Below are positions 51,114 through 60,592 of a DNA stretch of 64,000 nucleotides, piece after piece. The stretch lies in contig JACKPT010000003.1 in assembly GCA_024233345.1 (NCBI GenBank), positions 62,001 through 126,000 on the forward strand. The letters are read 5' to 3'. Origin of the DNA: Verrucomicrobiota bacterium. Lineage in GTDB: Bacteria > Verrucomicrobiota > Kiritimatiellia > CAIVKH01. Numbering within the stretch: position 1 is the stretch's first letter; the number at the start of each line of letters is the position of its first letter. The notes below the pieces were generated by a model that was not told the DNA's origin, did no database searches, and saw only the letters and a list, made by a program, of their open reading frames with translations. Made by a program: the position numbers and the translations under genes.

Positions 51114-53194
51114 TACTTCACCTCCTCCCATTTTTCAACGAGACATTTCACCTCCACAAACAACTCTTTGACCACGAGACTACAAATTTCGTTCGAACTT
51201 TTTAGGCTTTGTCGCGGGATATACACGAAAAAGAACGGGAACGCTCTTCTGTCTTGAAGCAGGTGGTGTTCCAAAAGAGAGACATCAGAGAATTTTCTTG
51301 TCCTATCACCAAAGGGATCATAGACGATTAGCGGCTTAGTATCACTAAACCCAGTCGTCAACTTCTTGTCGGTAGGGGCAATAATGCATTCGCCGCGAGG
51401 CCCCCCATTATCGACAGCGAGGAAGCCCGACACGCGCTCCTCGATCTTGCGAAGATGCGCGGCCTCGCCCTCATATACTAGAAGCCACGCCGCCCGCTGA
51501 ACCGTAGCGAATGTGGTCGGCCTCACAGAGGAGAAATCGTGCATGCATCGCGCAAGAAGATCAGACCGGCCCTGGAAGTATGCCCTCTTGCGGCCACATT
51601 GTTCTTCACGTGCAGTTCGGGCCAGAGTCTCGACACAATCTGCAAGAAATTGATCCATCTCATTACAGTCCGTTTCTAACGCACTCGACGCGACAAGATC
51701 CGCCATATCCGACGACCGCTTCCAAAGTGAGCGAAGGTGAGAGCCATAAAAGAAGAAGTGATTCGCGAGGGTATTAAAGGATGTAGTTTCACCCGTGGCC
51801 TTGTTCGATTCGCCCCCCCTCGCAACCGAGTATGCTGCAAAAAAACGTGACCTAATTATAGATAATAGCCAGTTGTCATCCATTTGTGCAAGCGCAACAT
51901 CGCGGTATTGACCATCGTTCTGAGTAAGAAGTATTAACTGTAACAGATCATCTTTTATCTCAACTCGATCCTCCACTTTACTCTTTTTCCTTATATCAGA
52001 GTGGAGTGCTAGCTCCAGGCATCGCTGTAGCAAAGAATCCATGAGAACGACTTTGTGATGGCATACGACATACTTATAGAAATCGTAGCGGGCCAGTAGA
52101 ACTCTCTCAATATCATGAATGGCCTGAAGGGAAGGCACAAAAGCGTAATGACCATCATTATGCAAGTGAAATGTCAGACAAACTCTTCTATGATCAGGTA
52201 CCCCGTGATCTAGTCCGGAATAGCGACCATCGCGAACGGAGAAATCAAGTCGGTCCACATCCATAGGACCGTCTATGAGGCGCTTAAGAGAAGAAAAGAG
52301 AGGACCATCACCGCAAAATATTCGCTCCACCAAAAACATTTGCAGAATAAGAGCGAAATATTTGATTTCTGAAAACCCGGATCTTTCAGGCGGTCCGAGC
52401 TTTTCTGCGGATTGCCTAAAAACCTCTTTCACGATCACATCATCCCTCAGACTTTCGTGTAGCTTTTGAGATGACCCTCGACTCATGTGTTCGCCTATCA
52501 TTTTGCGGAACATGCTCGCTTTTTTCGATCTCACAGACGGCAACCAGTCATAAAGGTTCTCTAATGCAAATTCGGTCAGGTGCGAGAACGGTAAGTGGGC
52601 CACGTCATGAAGCAGCCCCGCGAGCCTCATAGCCTGATGGAGAACTTCATGGGTTAGTGATAGCTGGAGGAGATCTTTTGGGTTCTCATTAATCCACTCG
52701 GTTGCCAGAAATGACGAGTGAAGAGAGAAATTCAAGGCATTAAGCGGTTCTAATAGTTTCCAAACGCCTGAACCTCCACAACGCTTTACGAGACTACCGC
52801 CGTGGTGCTTTAATTCGCCCTCAATATGACGCTTTGCCTCACTAGCCGATAAAGCGAGAATGACACGTTTGGCCTCAACCAGGAACTGATGCCGCACTGT
52901 GGCATCGGCATTCCTCAGCGCTGAACCATAGGTTAACGATGCGAGGTGCATGGTCCCGATGGAATGGAGGTAGCGAGAAGGGCGTGCGCTGGGGTACACC
53001 ATGTATGCAAGCGAATTCTGACATACATGGTGAAGTCTTTGAACCAATGGTGTGCCAAGAACAAGATTCTCGATGGCAGATACCCTGATGTTGCCATGAA
53101 TAGGGTCTTTAATGAATTTAGGCTTGTAAGCCTCTGGACTGAACCCGGGGACGCCTGTGCTCGATCTGGTACGATGTTTAGCTTTTCCTGTCAT
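51113..53194 (-). CDS. SAMHD1/dGTPase-like HD-domain phosphohydrolase
   Basis: 693-residue protein. The N-terminal ~400 residues follow the SAMHD1/YwfO dNTP triphosphohydrolase layout: KFIKDPIHGNIRVS, then GTPLVQRLHHVCQNSLAYMV and RYLHSIGTMHLA (metal His), GLLHDVAHLPFSHLTE (His196-Asp197 pair), and MDVDRLDFSVRD (final metal Asp). The C-terminal ~290 residues are unrelated to SAMHD1 and of unknown fold, with conserved-looking aromatic clusters. Expected chemistry is removal of triphosphate from dNTPs or hydrolysis of another nucleotide. Codon use and GC are lower than in the flanking genome, suggesting transfer. It is paired with the 78-aa gene by a one-base overlap. An antiphage function is an inference. 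Confidence 0.82.
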   Translation of the reverse strand: MTGKAKHRTRSSTGVPGFSPEAYKPKFIKDPIHGNIRVSAIENLVLGTPLVQRLHHVCQNSLAYMVYPSARPSRYLHSIGTMHLASLTYGSALRNADATVRHQFLVEAKRVILALSASEAKRHIEGELKHHGGSLVKRCGGSGVWKLLEPLNALNFSLHSSFLATEWINENPKDLLQLSLTHEVLHQAMRLAGLLHDVAHLPFSHLTEFALENLYDWLPSVRSKKASMFRKMIGEHMSRGSSQKLHESLRDDVIVKEVFRQSAEKLGPPERSGFSEIKYFALILQMFLVERIFCGDGPLFSSLKRLIDGPMDVDRLDFSVRDGRYSGLDHGVPDHRRVCLTFHLHNDGHYAFVPSLQAIHDIERVLLARYDFYKYVVCHHKVVLMDSLLQRCLELALHSDIRKKSKVEDRVEIKDDLLQLILLTQNDGQYRDVALAQMDDNWLLSIIRSRFFAAYSVARGGESNKATGETTSFNTLANHFFFYGSHLRSLWKRSSDMADLVASSALETDCNEMDQFLADCVETLARTAREEQCGRKRAYFQGRSDLLARCMHDFSSVRPTTFATVQRAAWLLVYEGEAAHLRKIEERVSGFLAVDNGGPRGECIIAPTDKKLTTGFSDTKPLIVYDPFGDRTRKFSDVSLLEHHLLQDRRAFPFFFVYIPRQSLKSSNEICSLVVKELFVEVKCLVEKWEEVK

Positions 53195-53808
53195 ATCAAA
53201 TACCAGCCTCAGGATCTTCTGGTGGGTCGTCCCATTAATAAGGGGCTGTGTTTACACAAAGGAGGTTAAATGTATAGAGGCGAGTCGCCCCAGTGGATAA
53301 TGGCAGTTGTAAGCTTGTTGCGCGATCGAATAAAGAAAAAGTGTTCGCAGCGCCACAGGCACTCCCAGAGGTAGGCCTCAACCGTACGCGCCCGCGTGAA
53401 GGATTTTCTCATAGCGACATGATAGAAATAGGGGGGGAGACGTCAAGAAAGAACAACAGAGGACATGGGACAACAGAGGACGAGCAAGTTCAGAGAGTAG
53501 GTGTCGGTCTTAAAATGGTTGGAATGGTGCTCGGCGTGACGCTTACTGTGTAGGCGCTAGGGCTGGCAGCACGACGCATGACAGGTAGCGGCCCCGCGAC
53601 CTCTTCCACGCTTGCCTCGATGACCGAAGCCACTCGCGGGGCGGCTGCCTGGCGAGCGACGTGCGGGGCGCGCACGTTGGAGGGAGCAGCGCGACCGAGT
53701 CCACTGGGGGCGGAGCGCATGGTCCCGATCCATCGGGACCATGCGTGGAGGGGGTGGAAGCGGCTTGGGGCCTCAGTCAGGATTTAAAGGTGATGCCTGG
53801 CCCTGCCG
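53195..53808. other. Non-coding stretch upstream of the HD gene
   Basis: 614 bp with no convincing gene on either strand; short frames here lack similarity or ribosome sites. The left part is AT-richer and should carry the HD gene promoter. The right part (about 53550-53790) is sharply GC-rich and contains the perfect hairpin at 53716-53745, as if a foreign fragment had been inserted. Confidence 0.55.
53716..53745. repeat. Perfect 14-bp-arm hairpin
   Basis: CGCATGGTCCCGAT (53716-53729), two bases, then the exact complement (53732-53745). It is the strongest dyad in the window outside genes. It lies 60 bp beyond the 3' end of the three-gene operon that stops at 53809, so it could end that transcript, although no T-run follows. 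Confidence 0.7.
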
Positions 53809-54102
53809 CTACGACTCTGCTCTTCCATCTCGCCTGATGATGCTCGCCAATACTACAAGCACGGCACAGCTCACTCCGCAGGCAAGAGACACTTTCCGGG
53901 CAACACGCGCATTGTTCACGACTCGGTCGATGTACTCGCTATATTTCTCCCGAGCCTCTCTGGACGGTACATCTTCTGGAAGAAGTGAAGTTAGTAGAGC
54001 TGCGTGTGCTTCTATTCGTGCAGAGGTGTAAAGCGACGTCGAAACCGAAGCGGCAAGAAGCGCAAGGATGATCAGCGCGAGCATGATAATAATGGTTTTC
54101 AT
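53809..54102 (-). CDS. Small two-helix membrane protein
   Basis: 97-residue protein with an N-terminal membrane helix (TIIIMLALIILALLAASVS), a charged loop (residues ~30-65) and a second helix (VSLACGVSCAVLVVLASII), ending in a basic tail. No family is recognised. The start overlaps the preceding gene's stop by ATGA, so it is the third member of the operon headed by the 1569-residue secreted protein. A role in anchoring or holding the secreted partners is possible but not shown. Confidence 0.7.
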   Translation of the reverse strand: MKTIIIMLALIILALLAASVSTSLYTSARIEAHAALLTSLLPEDVPSREAREKYSEYIDRVVNNARVARKVSLACGVSCAVLVVLASIIRRDGRAES

Positions 54103-55154
54103 TGCCTCACGATAGAGTTGGGGTGGAGAAGTTCCTGCTCACCTAGGTAAGCCCGCAAGGACAGTTGAGTGGACATGCCGCCATAGTCTCGAATATCTCG
54201 CACCATTGATTTTGCAAGCGTGTATCGCTTCACCCACTCCGAGTCCGAAAGGTCGGCGGACCCGATCAGTACTTCGGCCCCCATGGGACCGAGCAGAACC
54301 ACCGTTTCACGCTTAAGTTGCTGGACGCGTTCATGAATCGACACTCCCACGTCTTGGGTTATAGAGCCAGATTGTGAGGCGAATGAGAGGACGCAAAGTG
54401 CCTGAATGCGCTCTACAAAGATGAGGCGTTGAAAGAGTGAGCGAGCTGTTACATCCTCCATGTCTCGGAACAGCGAATGCTGGTTCAGCTCCCTATTTTC
54501 TTGTGGGGCCAGAGCACTATCGATCAGGTCTTTGTCGACACCCAATGCTGTCGCCGCAGCCGACTCCCCGAAAAGACGCAACGATTGCTCAAGAAAGGAG
54601 TTGCCAAGAGGAGCGTCCTTTTTTTCTCTGAGCAACGCGCGCCGCAGTTTCTTTACGTCTGGAACCAATGGATATACAGCATGACTTGTAAGCATCGCAA
54701 TTGAGGATCGTCGCGAGGATTCTGCGTATGCATGGAAGCCATCGAGTAGTTTTGAGCAGACGGCCCAAGAGATCGTTGCTGCTGTCAGATAATTTCCGCA
54801 ACCTGGATCATTGGCTTCAAGAAGAGCAATGCGCGTATCGGAGAGCTCCTGCAAAGCCACGAGCATCTCCTCGTAACCCGTGGAGTCCCACGTAGAGTGC
54901 GCGACGAAATCGGTGAGCCAGCCACTAAAGTTCGTCTGAGCAACGTATGCCCTCATTGCTTCAGCCTTCTCGATCGGACGAAGACTCTCAATGTATTCGC
55001 GAGTGAAAATCGGACCATTACCCAAAAGCGAGGCGTGATATTCTGCAATGCTTGCCCGAATAGATGCGTCAGGCTTTTCTGCAACAGCAATTCCAGTCAT
55101 TACAACAAGAAGTGAAGCGACGATGCGTAACGATTGTGTAGGGCACAACTTCAC
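54099..55154 (-). CDS. Secreted protein of unknown function, operon middle gene
   Basis: 351-residue protein with a signal peptide (RIVASLLVVMTGIAVAE) and a mostly helical mature part without recognised motif. Two Cys residues (near NDPGCGNYL and WAVCSKLLDG) could form a disulphide. The start is GTG at 55154 with AGGAGGT at the ideal distance, 9 bp after the stop of the giant gene, and it overlaps the next gene by ATGA. Tight spacing suggests a functional unit with the giant surface protein. GC is lower than in the flanking core genome. Confidence 0.75.
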   Translation of the reverse strand: MKLCPTQSLRIVASLLVVMTGIAVAEKPDASIRASIAEYHASLLGNGPIFTREYIESLRPIEKAEAMRAYVAQTNFSGWLTDFVAHSTWDSTGYEEMLVALQELSDTRIALLEANDPGCGNYLTAATISWAVCSKLLDGFHAYAESSRRSSIAMLTSHAVYPLVPDVKKLRRALLREKKDAPLGNSFLEQSLRLFGESAAATALGVDKDLIDSALAPQENRELNQHSLFRDMEDVTARSLFQRLIFVERIQALCVLSFASQSGSITQDVGVSIHERVQQLKRETVVLLGPMGAEVLIGSADLSDSEWVKRYTLAKSMVRDIRDYGGMSTQLSLRAYLGEQELLHPNSIVRQ

Positions 55155-55163
55155 GGATACCTC

Positions 55164-58100
55164 CTATAGAGTGGACAGGTAAAACTGATATTCAAATTTC
55201 ATTAGGTCGAGTTCGTCGGGTCGTCGAATGACCTGAAAATTCAGCAGTTCCAAGTCAGCCGTGAGCCAGTAGATCGCACCCGCATCCTGTCCTGAAGCTG
55301 TGGCGTAGCCAACCTGAAGTCTAGAGGCCCATCCATTGTCTTCATCGCCTCCGTGGGTTCGGAAATCGTAGAGATCGTCGACGTACCCACTAAATGACAT
55401 CCCTGTAATTCGGGCGTATCCATCAGAACCGCGCTCGGTTTGGATGCTGATTGGTATAACATACCGGGCTTTTCCGAGAGCAAGGTTAAGGTTCAGCGAG
55501 GTCATTGAAATGCCTGATTCATCGAAATTGCTCGTGAAGACGTGATTGGTCACGCTTGGATTCGCAGCATAGTATGAATCTATATTCATCGCCTGGATGG
55601 TTGGAGCAAGTATTTGATTCCAAAATCCATCATCAGCGAGAATACGCATTGATAGACCCGAGCCAGAGTCCTTCCTGTAGTGTGGAATAGTCGCGTCATT
55701 GATTGAAGATGGCATGGTTCCGTGCCCGTTTGCTTGTCCGTTTGCGCCTGAGTAGGTGGGCTCGGAAAAAGACAACGTGCGTGAGGTGGGATTGGGACCA
55801 GATATGGCATCGAGGAATATAAGAGAATGGTGAGACGCATCTGGGAGATTCACGACCCACGCCCCTGCAGCATGCGGCAAGAAGCTTGAATAGCAGTAGT
55901 CGTACTCGGCCGGAGAAATAAACCGCAGATCAATGTCGTGCATGACCTCTGAAGGAGATAGAAGATGGTCGCCATCAAGATCCAGTCCAACATTGAAGGT
56001 GACATCGCTATCCTGATGGCTATGAGGAACGGCACCTGGGCTATAGCCGAAGTATCCCTCGCTCGAAAGGCTGAAGTCTCCATGATCTACGGATACTGAG
56101 CCGCGATGGACATCCACTGACCATAAAATCAAGCTGCCTGCATCGGATGGCGTAAAAGCACACTCGAACGAAATGGGTGTGTATGTTGCATCCCATGAAA
56201 GACCGACGACGTGAAGGTCTTCATAATCAGCATCTCCTCGCGCATTGTCCGAAAGCTCCGGTGGACGCGTGATTCTGTTTGCTGGCTTCGCAGCAGGATA
56301 TAGGCGAATGGACTCCACCGATAGGGTATGATTTTCAACATGCCCAATACCGAGCAGGTTCCCATTGTATAGGAACCCATCGGCCATAGAGTGATACGGC
56401 CATGTAAAATCAGATGAATTGATAATATACTCTTTGTTGGGCAGTATCTGGGTGACAAAGCCTGCGGTACCGTTTGTCAGAAATATCAGTGGCGAGCCTT
56501 TAAAGGTGATCTGGCTAGCGAGATTCGAAGCTCTCGGGTCGGTAACCGGCAAACCACCAAGTGCGAAGGGTTCAAAGTGCATGAACACCGACTGGAGGTT
56601 TGTCTCCATCGCGAATTTCGTCACATTCCGCGAACTTGAGGGATAATGCGTTGTATACTCTAGCGCCAGGTAGAGGCTGGTGCTAGAGTAGCTGCCAGCA
56701 TAAATAAAGCCTGAATGGCTGTAGATTGAGAAATCTGCTTCCGCATAATCTGTCGGCTCATCGACGTGGAGGATACCAAGGAAGCCCAAGTCAATGCAGG
56801 TATGGCTCTCGCCCACATTCAGAATTGAGGTAAATGTGGGGCTTGGCGCATTCCAGATCTCGCGCCCTGTAAAGTGGGAGTAGATGAAAGAGGAGTTTCC
56901 GAGCTCCTGGTATGTGTATGACTCTTCTTGGTTCTCCCAAGCGCTTTCTTGATAGGCACTATAAGGTGGGTCCGCGTAATATGATCGATTGTTCAAACAG
57001 GCTTCTCCAAGAATACGATTCAGGCCGACCGAGAGTTCGATTGGAGAGACCGTTTCGAAATACACGATGTCATTGGTCTCAAACCGCCAATTGAGGGAAA
57101 CGCCTCCTACAGCAATCGTGGCGTTGGTCATTTCCGGGGAGACCTCTCCGTAGACAAACAACGTAGGCGATGAATATTCGGCGAACGGCTCGGGGCTCGT
57201 TATCCGAAAAACACAACCTGTGTCACGAACAACGACGGCCGTATTGGTGCTGGAGTTTCCCGCCGAATCCTTCGCAAGTAAGGACAGAACATTTGTCCCC
57301 GGCGCCAACGAGATGTAGCCGTACCATTGCGTCTCAATGCGGATAACGCTTCCGGTGTAGAGCATCTGTTGAGCGGCATCCTGCGAGGAGAGCAACAGAG
57401 CGTGAACGTCTGCATCGCAGTTACCCCAGATGTACACATTGGATTCGTTGCAGAATGTTGTCGTGTCGTACCAAGATGTTGTGGCGCCACTTATCTCGTA
57501 GTCGTGAGGTAGAAGGAAATTTGCCGACGGGGCGACGGTGTCGCCATCGTAGGTCACATACAAGACGATTTGTGTTTTCGTGGTGAAGCCAGCTCGATCT
57601 CTGGCCTCCACTGTTACGATGTTTGTCCCTTCATCCAGAAAAAGATCAGCACTGATGAACCCCCAATCACGAATGCCATCGACACGATTGCTGTTCACAA
57701 ATACGGCAACATCACCGATGCGATCTGATACGGTTCCCTGCAAACTTATAATTGCGTTGTTTGTGCCATACCCACTGGGCGGAAATATCGACTCAATAAC
57801 GGGGGGATCGTTATCGACAATGAAGGGGAAGGCGATTGGCAAAGATTCGTTGCCATCACTTCCGCGAAGCACAACGTAGAGGGCGTAGAAGTCGCTATTT
57901 GTGAAGCTATGATTCACGCTAAACGAAATCGCAAAAGCATTGGTTACGGCCCCGGTCATTGTCGGGTTGAAGGCGTAAGAATATGTCTGCGCGACCAGAC
58001 CTGAACACATTTCCACATTCAGTTGCGTACCCGACAGATAGATGTGATTGGAGTTGATCGTCATGGCATATTTCGGGCGGCTGTTGTCATCCAGTGGGTC

Positions 58101-59873
58101 ATAAGCCTGTTCCACTTCGAACGAATCCCCGAAAAAGTCTTCATCGGAATCCGGGCTCGTCGGATTGGTACCCAGCAGGTACTCGGTGAGATTATCCAAG
58201 GTGTCGTTGTCTGTATCGGTGTCGACTCCCGCCGATAAGTCGCCAAAAAACTGCCATTCCCACCAATCGGCCATGCCATCGCCGTCCGAGTCCCCGTCCA
58301 ATATAATCGCGATGTCGGTTACGCGATTGCTGATGGTTCGTGCGGTATTGGTGACCTGGCCTCCCACGTCTCCGGATGTAAACGCTCCGTTTCCATCCAC
58401 ATCGATAAAGGCTTTGATCCAGTAGGGTTTGGAGGGGAGGTCAGTTATCGAGTAGTCTGAAGGAAAGCTCAGGTAGGTGACTCCGCCGGTGGGATCCGCA
58501 ACGCCCTGTTCCCAAGAAAGAACCGTTTTGTAGGTGGTGGACCAACTATTCGACTGCTTCACTGCGATCACATACACATCACCCGTCTGTGACCCGCTAT
58601 AGGAGACCGTTCCCCAGATCGACGGCTGGTCTTTCAGGGGGAAGTTGATCCCCAAAAGATCTCCGGTAACCAACGTCGAGTACGTCCTGTATTGTCCTGA
58701 CGGCTCCCACTCCTGCTGACGACCATTGCCATCGACATCCATGAAGGCTTTGAACCAGTAGGCCACATGATTGCCCAATTCGTCGTTCGTATAAGATCCC
58801 GGCGCGGGTATGCTGACGGATTTAGCGAGAGACCAACTACTTTCATTGGTGACGGCGAGGATATGGATGGTCCCGGTTTCCGAAGCACTGTAGTAAAGGA
58901 TTCCTGAGACTGTGGAGGGCCTGGAGTTTGAACTCATGGGGTCAGTCAAGTAAACCATTTGCTCTCTGGCATCCGCATATCCATCTCCGTCCGAGTCCAA
59001 GTCGGCATTCCCGGCTGTGTAGAGCCTGAAATCAGACACCCCTTGGAGCCATTGGTTGGTTTCGGCCCAAACCAGAGGATTCGTCCCCTCGGTGGTGAGA
59101 TCCCGTGCCGCAAAGGTCCAGGTATGCGGCAGGAGATCGATGCACGTGAAGATGTCGAGTCGGTTCGTGAAGTCGACGGGATAGGCAAGAGTCAGTGTCG
59201 GTTCGTTGGGTTCAATCGCGGTAATGACGATGTTGCTGTCGGATTCGCCTCCCATCAAAAGAAGCATTTCCGAGCCGCCAAAGCTGACCGGGGCAAGCGC
59301 GGCTTGCACATTCACTTGGGCAGACGCCTCGTCTCTAAGGACGACATGCCAGACGACGCGGCGCTTCGAGAGTTCCCGGGTCAGGTAGGTTGCGATGGCC
59401 TCGCTCTGGTTTTCCTTCGGCCACTTGGGCGACTTGTAGGATGTCTCCGTCTTGAAGGTCGCTCCGGCATCCTGAATGATCAGCAATTCGCCCTTGGTCA
59501 TGTCTTCGTAGAGGATCAGCCTGGTCCCGTCCCCTGCCTGCGCAGCAAGAGGGCTGTTGGGCTCGATCATCAGCTCGCCCATGTTGAAATTCACGTACCA
59601 ATCCGGTTGGTTCTGAAACCCGGCGAGGCCGTATTGGCTGTCGATCTCTTCTACCTGATCCGTTGAGAGGTACCAGGAAGGTACGGCTAGTTTATAGTTG
59701 TGTTCCCGGTAATCAAGGTAGCGGGTGATAAGATCGTCGTATGAGGCAATGATGTTCTCAGAATCCGTGGACTGAGCCGCTGTCCAACCAATCGACAGAA
59801 GTAGACAGAGGATAGAAAGGCATATCCCAAAGCAAGCATCAATCTTGCCAGTAATCGGCTGTCGTTTTTTCAT
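55164..59873 (-). CDS. Giant secreted multidomain surface protein
   Basis: 1569-residue exported protein. A signal peptide (about residues 10-35, ending GWTAAQ) is followed by an unknown domain, a first Asp-rich calcium-type motif (DLDSDGDGYADAREQ, about residue 298), and two repeats of a prealbumin-like beta domain, each beginning with YSxSxTGxxxxxAV and ending in AF(I/M)DVDGNG (about 325-410 and 418-515). Next comes a TSP3-like cluster (DSDGDGMADWWEWQFFG, then TDNDTLDNLTEYLLGTNPT, about 530-585) and Ig-like modules (about 680-870). The remaining ~700 residues are beta-rich with no match I can name. The ATG at 59873 gives the signal peptide. No cell-wall sorting tail or PEP-CTERM is seen, so it may be released or held by partners. 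Calcium binding is likely. An adhesin or surface-coat role is inference. Confidence 0.82.
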   Translation of the reverse strand: MKKRQPITGKIDACFGICLSILCLLLSIGWTAAQSTDSENIIASYDDLITRYLDYREHNYKLAVPSWYLSTDQVEEIDSQYGLAGFQNQPDWYVNFNMGELMIEPNSPLAAQAGDGTRLILYEDMTKGELLIIQDAGATFKTETSYKSPKWPKENQSEAIATYLTRELSKRRVVWHVVLRDEASAQVNVQAALAPVSFGGSEMLLLMGGESDSNIVITAIEPNEPTLTLAYPVDFTNRLDIFTCIDLLPHTWTFAARDLTTEGTNPLVWAETNQWLQGVSDFRLYTAGNADLDSDGDGYADAREQMVYLTDPMSSNSRPSTVSGILYYSASETGTIHILAVTNESSWSLAKSVSIPAPGSYTNDELGNHVAYWFKAFMDVDGNGRQQEWEPSGQYRTYSTLVTGDLLGINFPLKDQPSIWGTVSYSGSQTGDVYVIAVKQSNSWSTTYKTVLSWEQGVADPTGGVTYLSFPSDYSITDLPSKPYWIKAFIDVDGNGAFTSGDVGGQVTNTARTISNRVTDIAIILDGDSDGDGMADWWEWQFFGDLSAGVDTDTDNDTLDNLTEYLLGTNPTSPDSDEDFFGDSFEVEQAYDPLDDNSRPKYAMTINSNHIYLSGTQLNVEMCSGLVAQTYSYAFNPTMTGAVTNAFAISFSVNHSFTNSDFYALYVVLRGSDGNESLPIAFPFIVDNDPPVIESIFPPSGYGTNNAIISLQGTVSDRIGDVAVFVNSNRVDGIRDWGFISADLFLDEGTNIVTVEARDRAGFTTKTQIVLYVTYDGDTVAPSANFLLPHDYEISGATTSWYDTTTFCNESNVYIWGNCDADVHALLLSSQDAAQQMLYTGSVIRIETQWYGYISLAPGTNVLSLLAKDSAGNSSTNTAVVVRDTGCVFRITSPEPFAEYSSPTLFVYGEVSPEMTNATIAVGGVSLNWRFETNDIVYFETVSPIELSVGLNRILGEACLNNRSYYADPPYSAYQESAWENQEESYTYQELGNSSFIYSHFTGREIWNAPSPTFTSILNVGESHTCIDLGFLGILHVDEPTDYAEADFSIYSHSGFIYAGSYSSTSLYLALEYTTHYPSSSRNVTKFAMETNLQSVFMHFEPFALGGLPVTDPRASNLASQITFKGSPLIFLTNGTAGFVTQILPNKEYIINSSDFTWPYHSMADGFLYNGNLLGIGHVENHTLSVESIRLYPAAKPANRITRPPELSDNARGDADYEDLHVVGLSWDATYTPISFECAFTPSDAGSLILWSVDVHRGSVSVDHGDFSLSSEGYFGYSPGAVPHSHQDSDVTFNVGLDLDGDHLLSPSEVMHDIDLRFISPAEYDYCYSSFLPHAAGAWVVNLPDASHHSLIFLDAISGPNPTSRTLSFSEPTYSGANGQANGHGTMPSSINDATIPHYRKDSGSGLSMRILADDGFWNQILAPTIQAMNIDSYYAANPSVTNHVFTSNFDESGISMTSLNLNLALGKARYVIPISIQTERGSDGYARITGMSFSGYVDDLYDFRTHGGDEDNGWASRLQVGYATASGQDAGAIYWLTADLELLNFQVIRRPDELDLMKFEYQFYLSTL

Positions 59874-60030
59874 TCCTTCTATCTCTCCCGTGCACCACAC
59901 AGAAGAAGGGCATAAACACCTGCGGCGATGACGATGATTCCTGCGCCCTTGCCCCTTCACGAGAGCCTTCTCCCTTTTATTTAAGGAGCCTGACCTCACC
60001 CATAACGCCACAATTACGACCACAAGTCAA

Positions 60031-60070
60031 GTGTCGCGAATTTTGCGACACGATCAGGGACCAATATGAT
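60031..60070 (+). promoter_or_regulatory. XRE-gene promoter with 7-7-7 dyad operator
   Basis: GTGTCGC (60031-60037), 7-nt spacer, GCGACAC (60045-60051) form a perfect dyad. TTGCGA (60043-60048), 16 bp and TATGAT (60065-60070) make a plausible -35/-10 pair on the plus strand, with the dyad over the -35. The XRE start codon lies only 8 bp after the -10, so the message may be leaderless; no ribosome site is seen. Autorepression fits but is inferred. Confidence 0.6.
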
Positions 60071-60078
60071 TCGGTTCT

Positions 60079-60393
60079 ATGGAGAAGACAATTTACGTTC
60101 ATGAGTACCGAGCGTTGCTCAAATGGCTGCACGATGCTAGAGAACAGAGTAAATTGTCGTTGAGAGAGCTTGCCCGACGAGTCGGCGTTCATCATTCAAG
60201 AATCGGGCGTATCGAAGCTGGCGAGCGACGATTGGACCTCCTTGAATTCGTGAGACTGTGCCAGGTAATCGGCTGTAACCCCCACGAGGGATTGGACTTG
60301 GTAACGAAGCGTCTCCCGAAACAAGACCGTCCCAGGTCTTCAGAATCCAGAACCGTACACGAAAAAACAGCAAAGAGACTGAAGCCATCTTAA
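60079..60393 (+). CDS. XRE-family helix-turn-helix regulator
   Basis: 104-residue DNA-binding protein. The Cro/CI-type helix-turn-helix covers about residues 24-78 (LSLRELARRVGVHHSRIGRI then LDLLEFVRLCQVIGCNP), and a basic tail follows. It is divergent from the giant secreted-protein gene and probably controls that operon and itself through the dyad at 60031-60051. The following 170 bp to the IS element contain no gene. Confidence 0.85.
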   Translation: MEKTIYVHEYRALLKWLHDAREQSKLSLRELARRVGVHHSRIGRIEAGERRLDLLEFVRLCQVIGCNPHEGLDLVTKRLPKQDRPRSSESRTVHEKTAKRLKPS

Positions 60394-60565
60394 CAAGAAT
60401 CTTGGGGCGGGCAGAAGGGCACATAATACCAAGAAATTGGACCGGATCGTTGTTCACTGGCTGCCCCCGAGATCGCATAGCTCGCCCCTTTTATGGTAAC
60501 TTCTGGGTAGGCGGGGCGGTGAGAGGCTTGCGATGTGATTTCTCCGCTTTTTGTTGCGGTCATAC
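60394..60565. other. Gap between the XRE gene and the IS
   Basis: 172 bp with no gene. It contains the 11-mer TCGCATAGCTC at 60473-60483, identical to the inverted-repeat arm at 2901-2911, and then reaches the IS left end. Confidence 0.55.
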
Positions 60566-60592
60566 CTTAACCCAAGTTCGACAGTTACGGGG

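Noticed and set aside
53293..53553. 86-codon open frame on the plus strand
   Set aside because: No ribosome site, no protein-like pattern and no match; it crosses the composition break in the HD upstream region.
53550..53790. Possible integron attC site or cassette
   Set aside because: A strong hairpin is present, but no attC-type core sites or neighbouring cassette genes or integrase could be seen.
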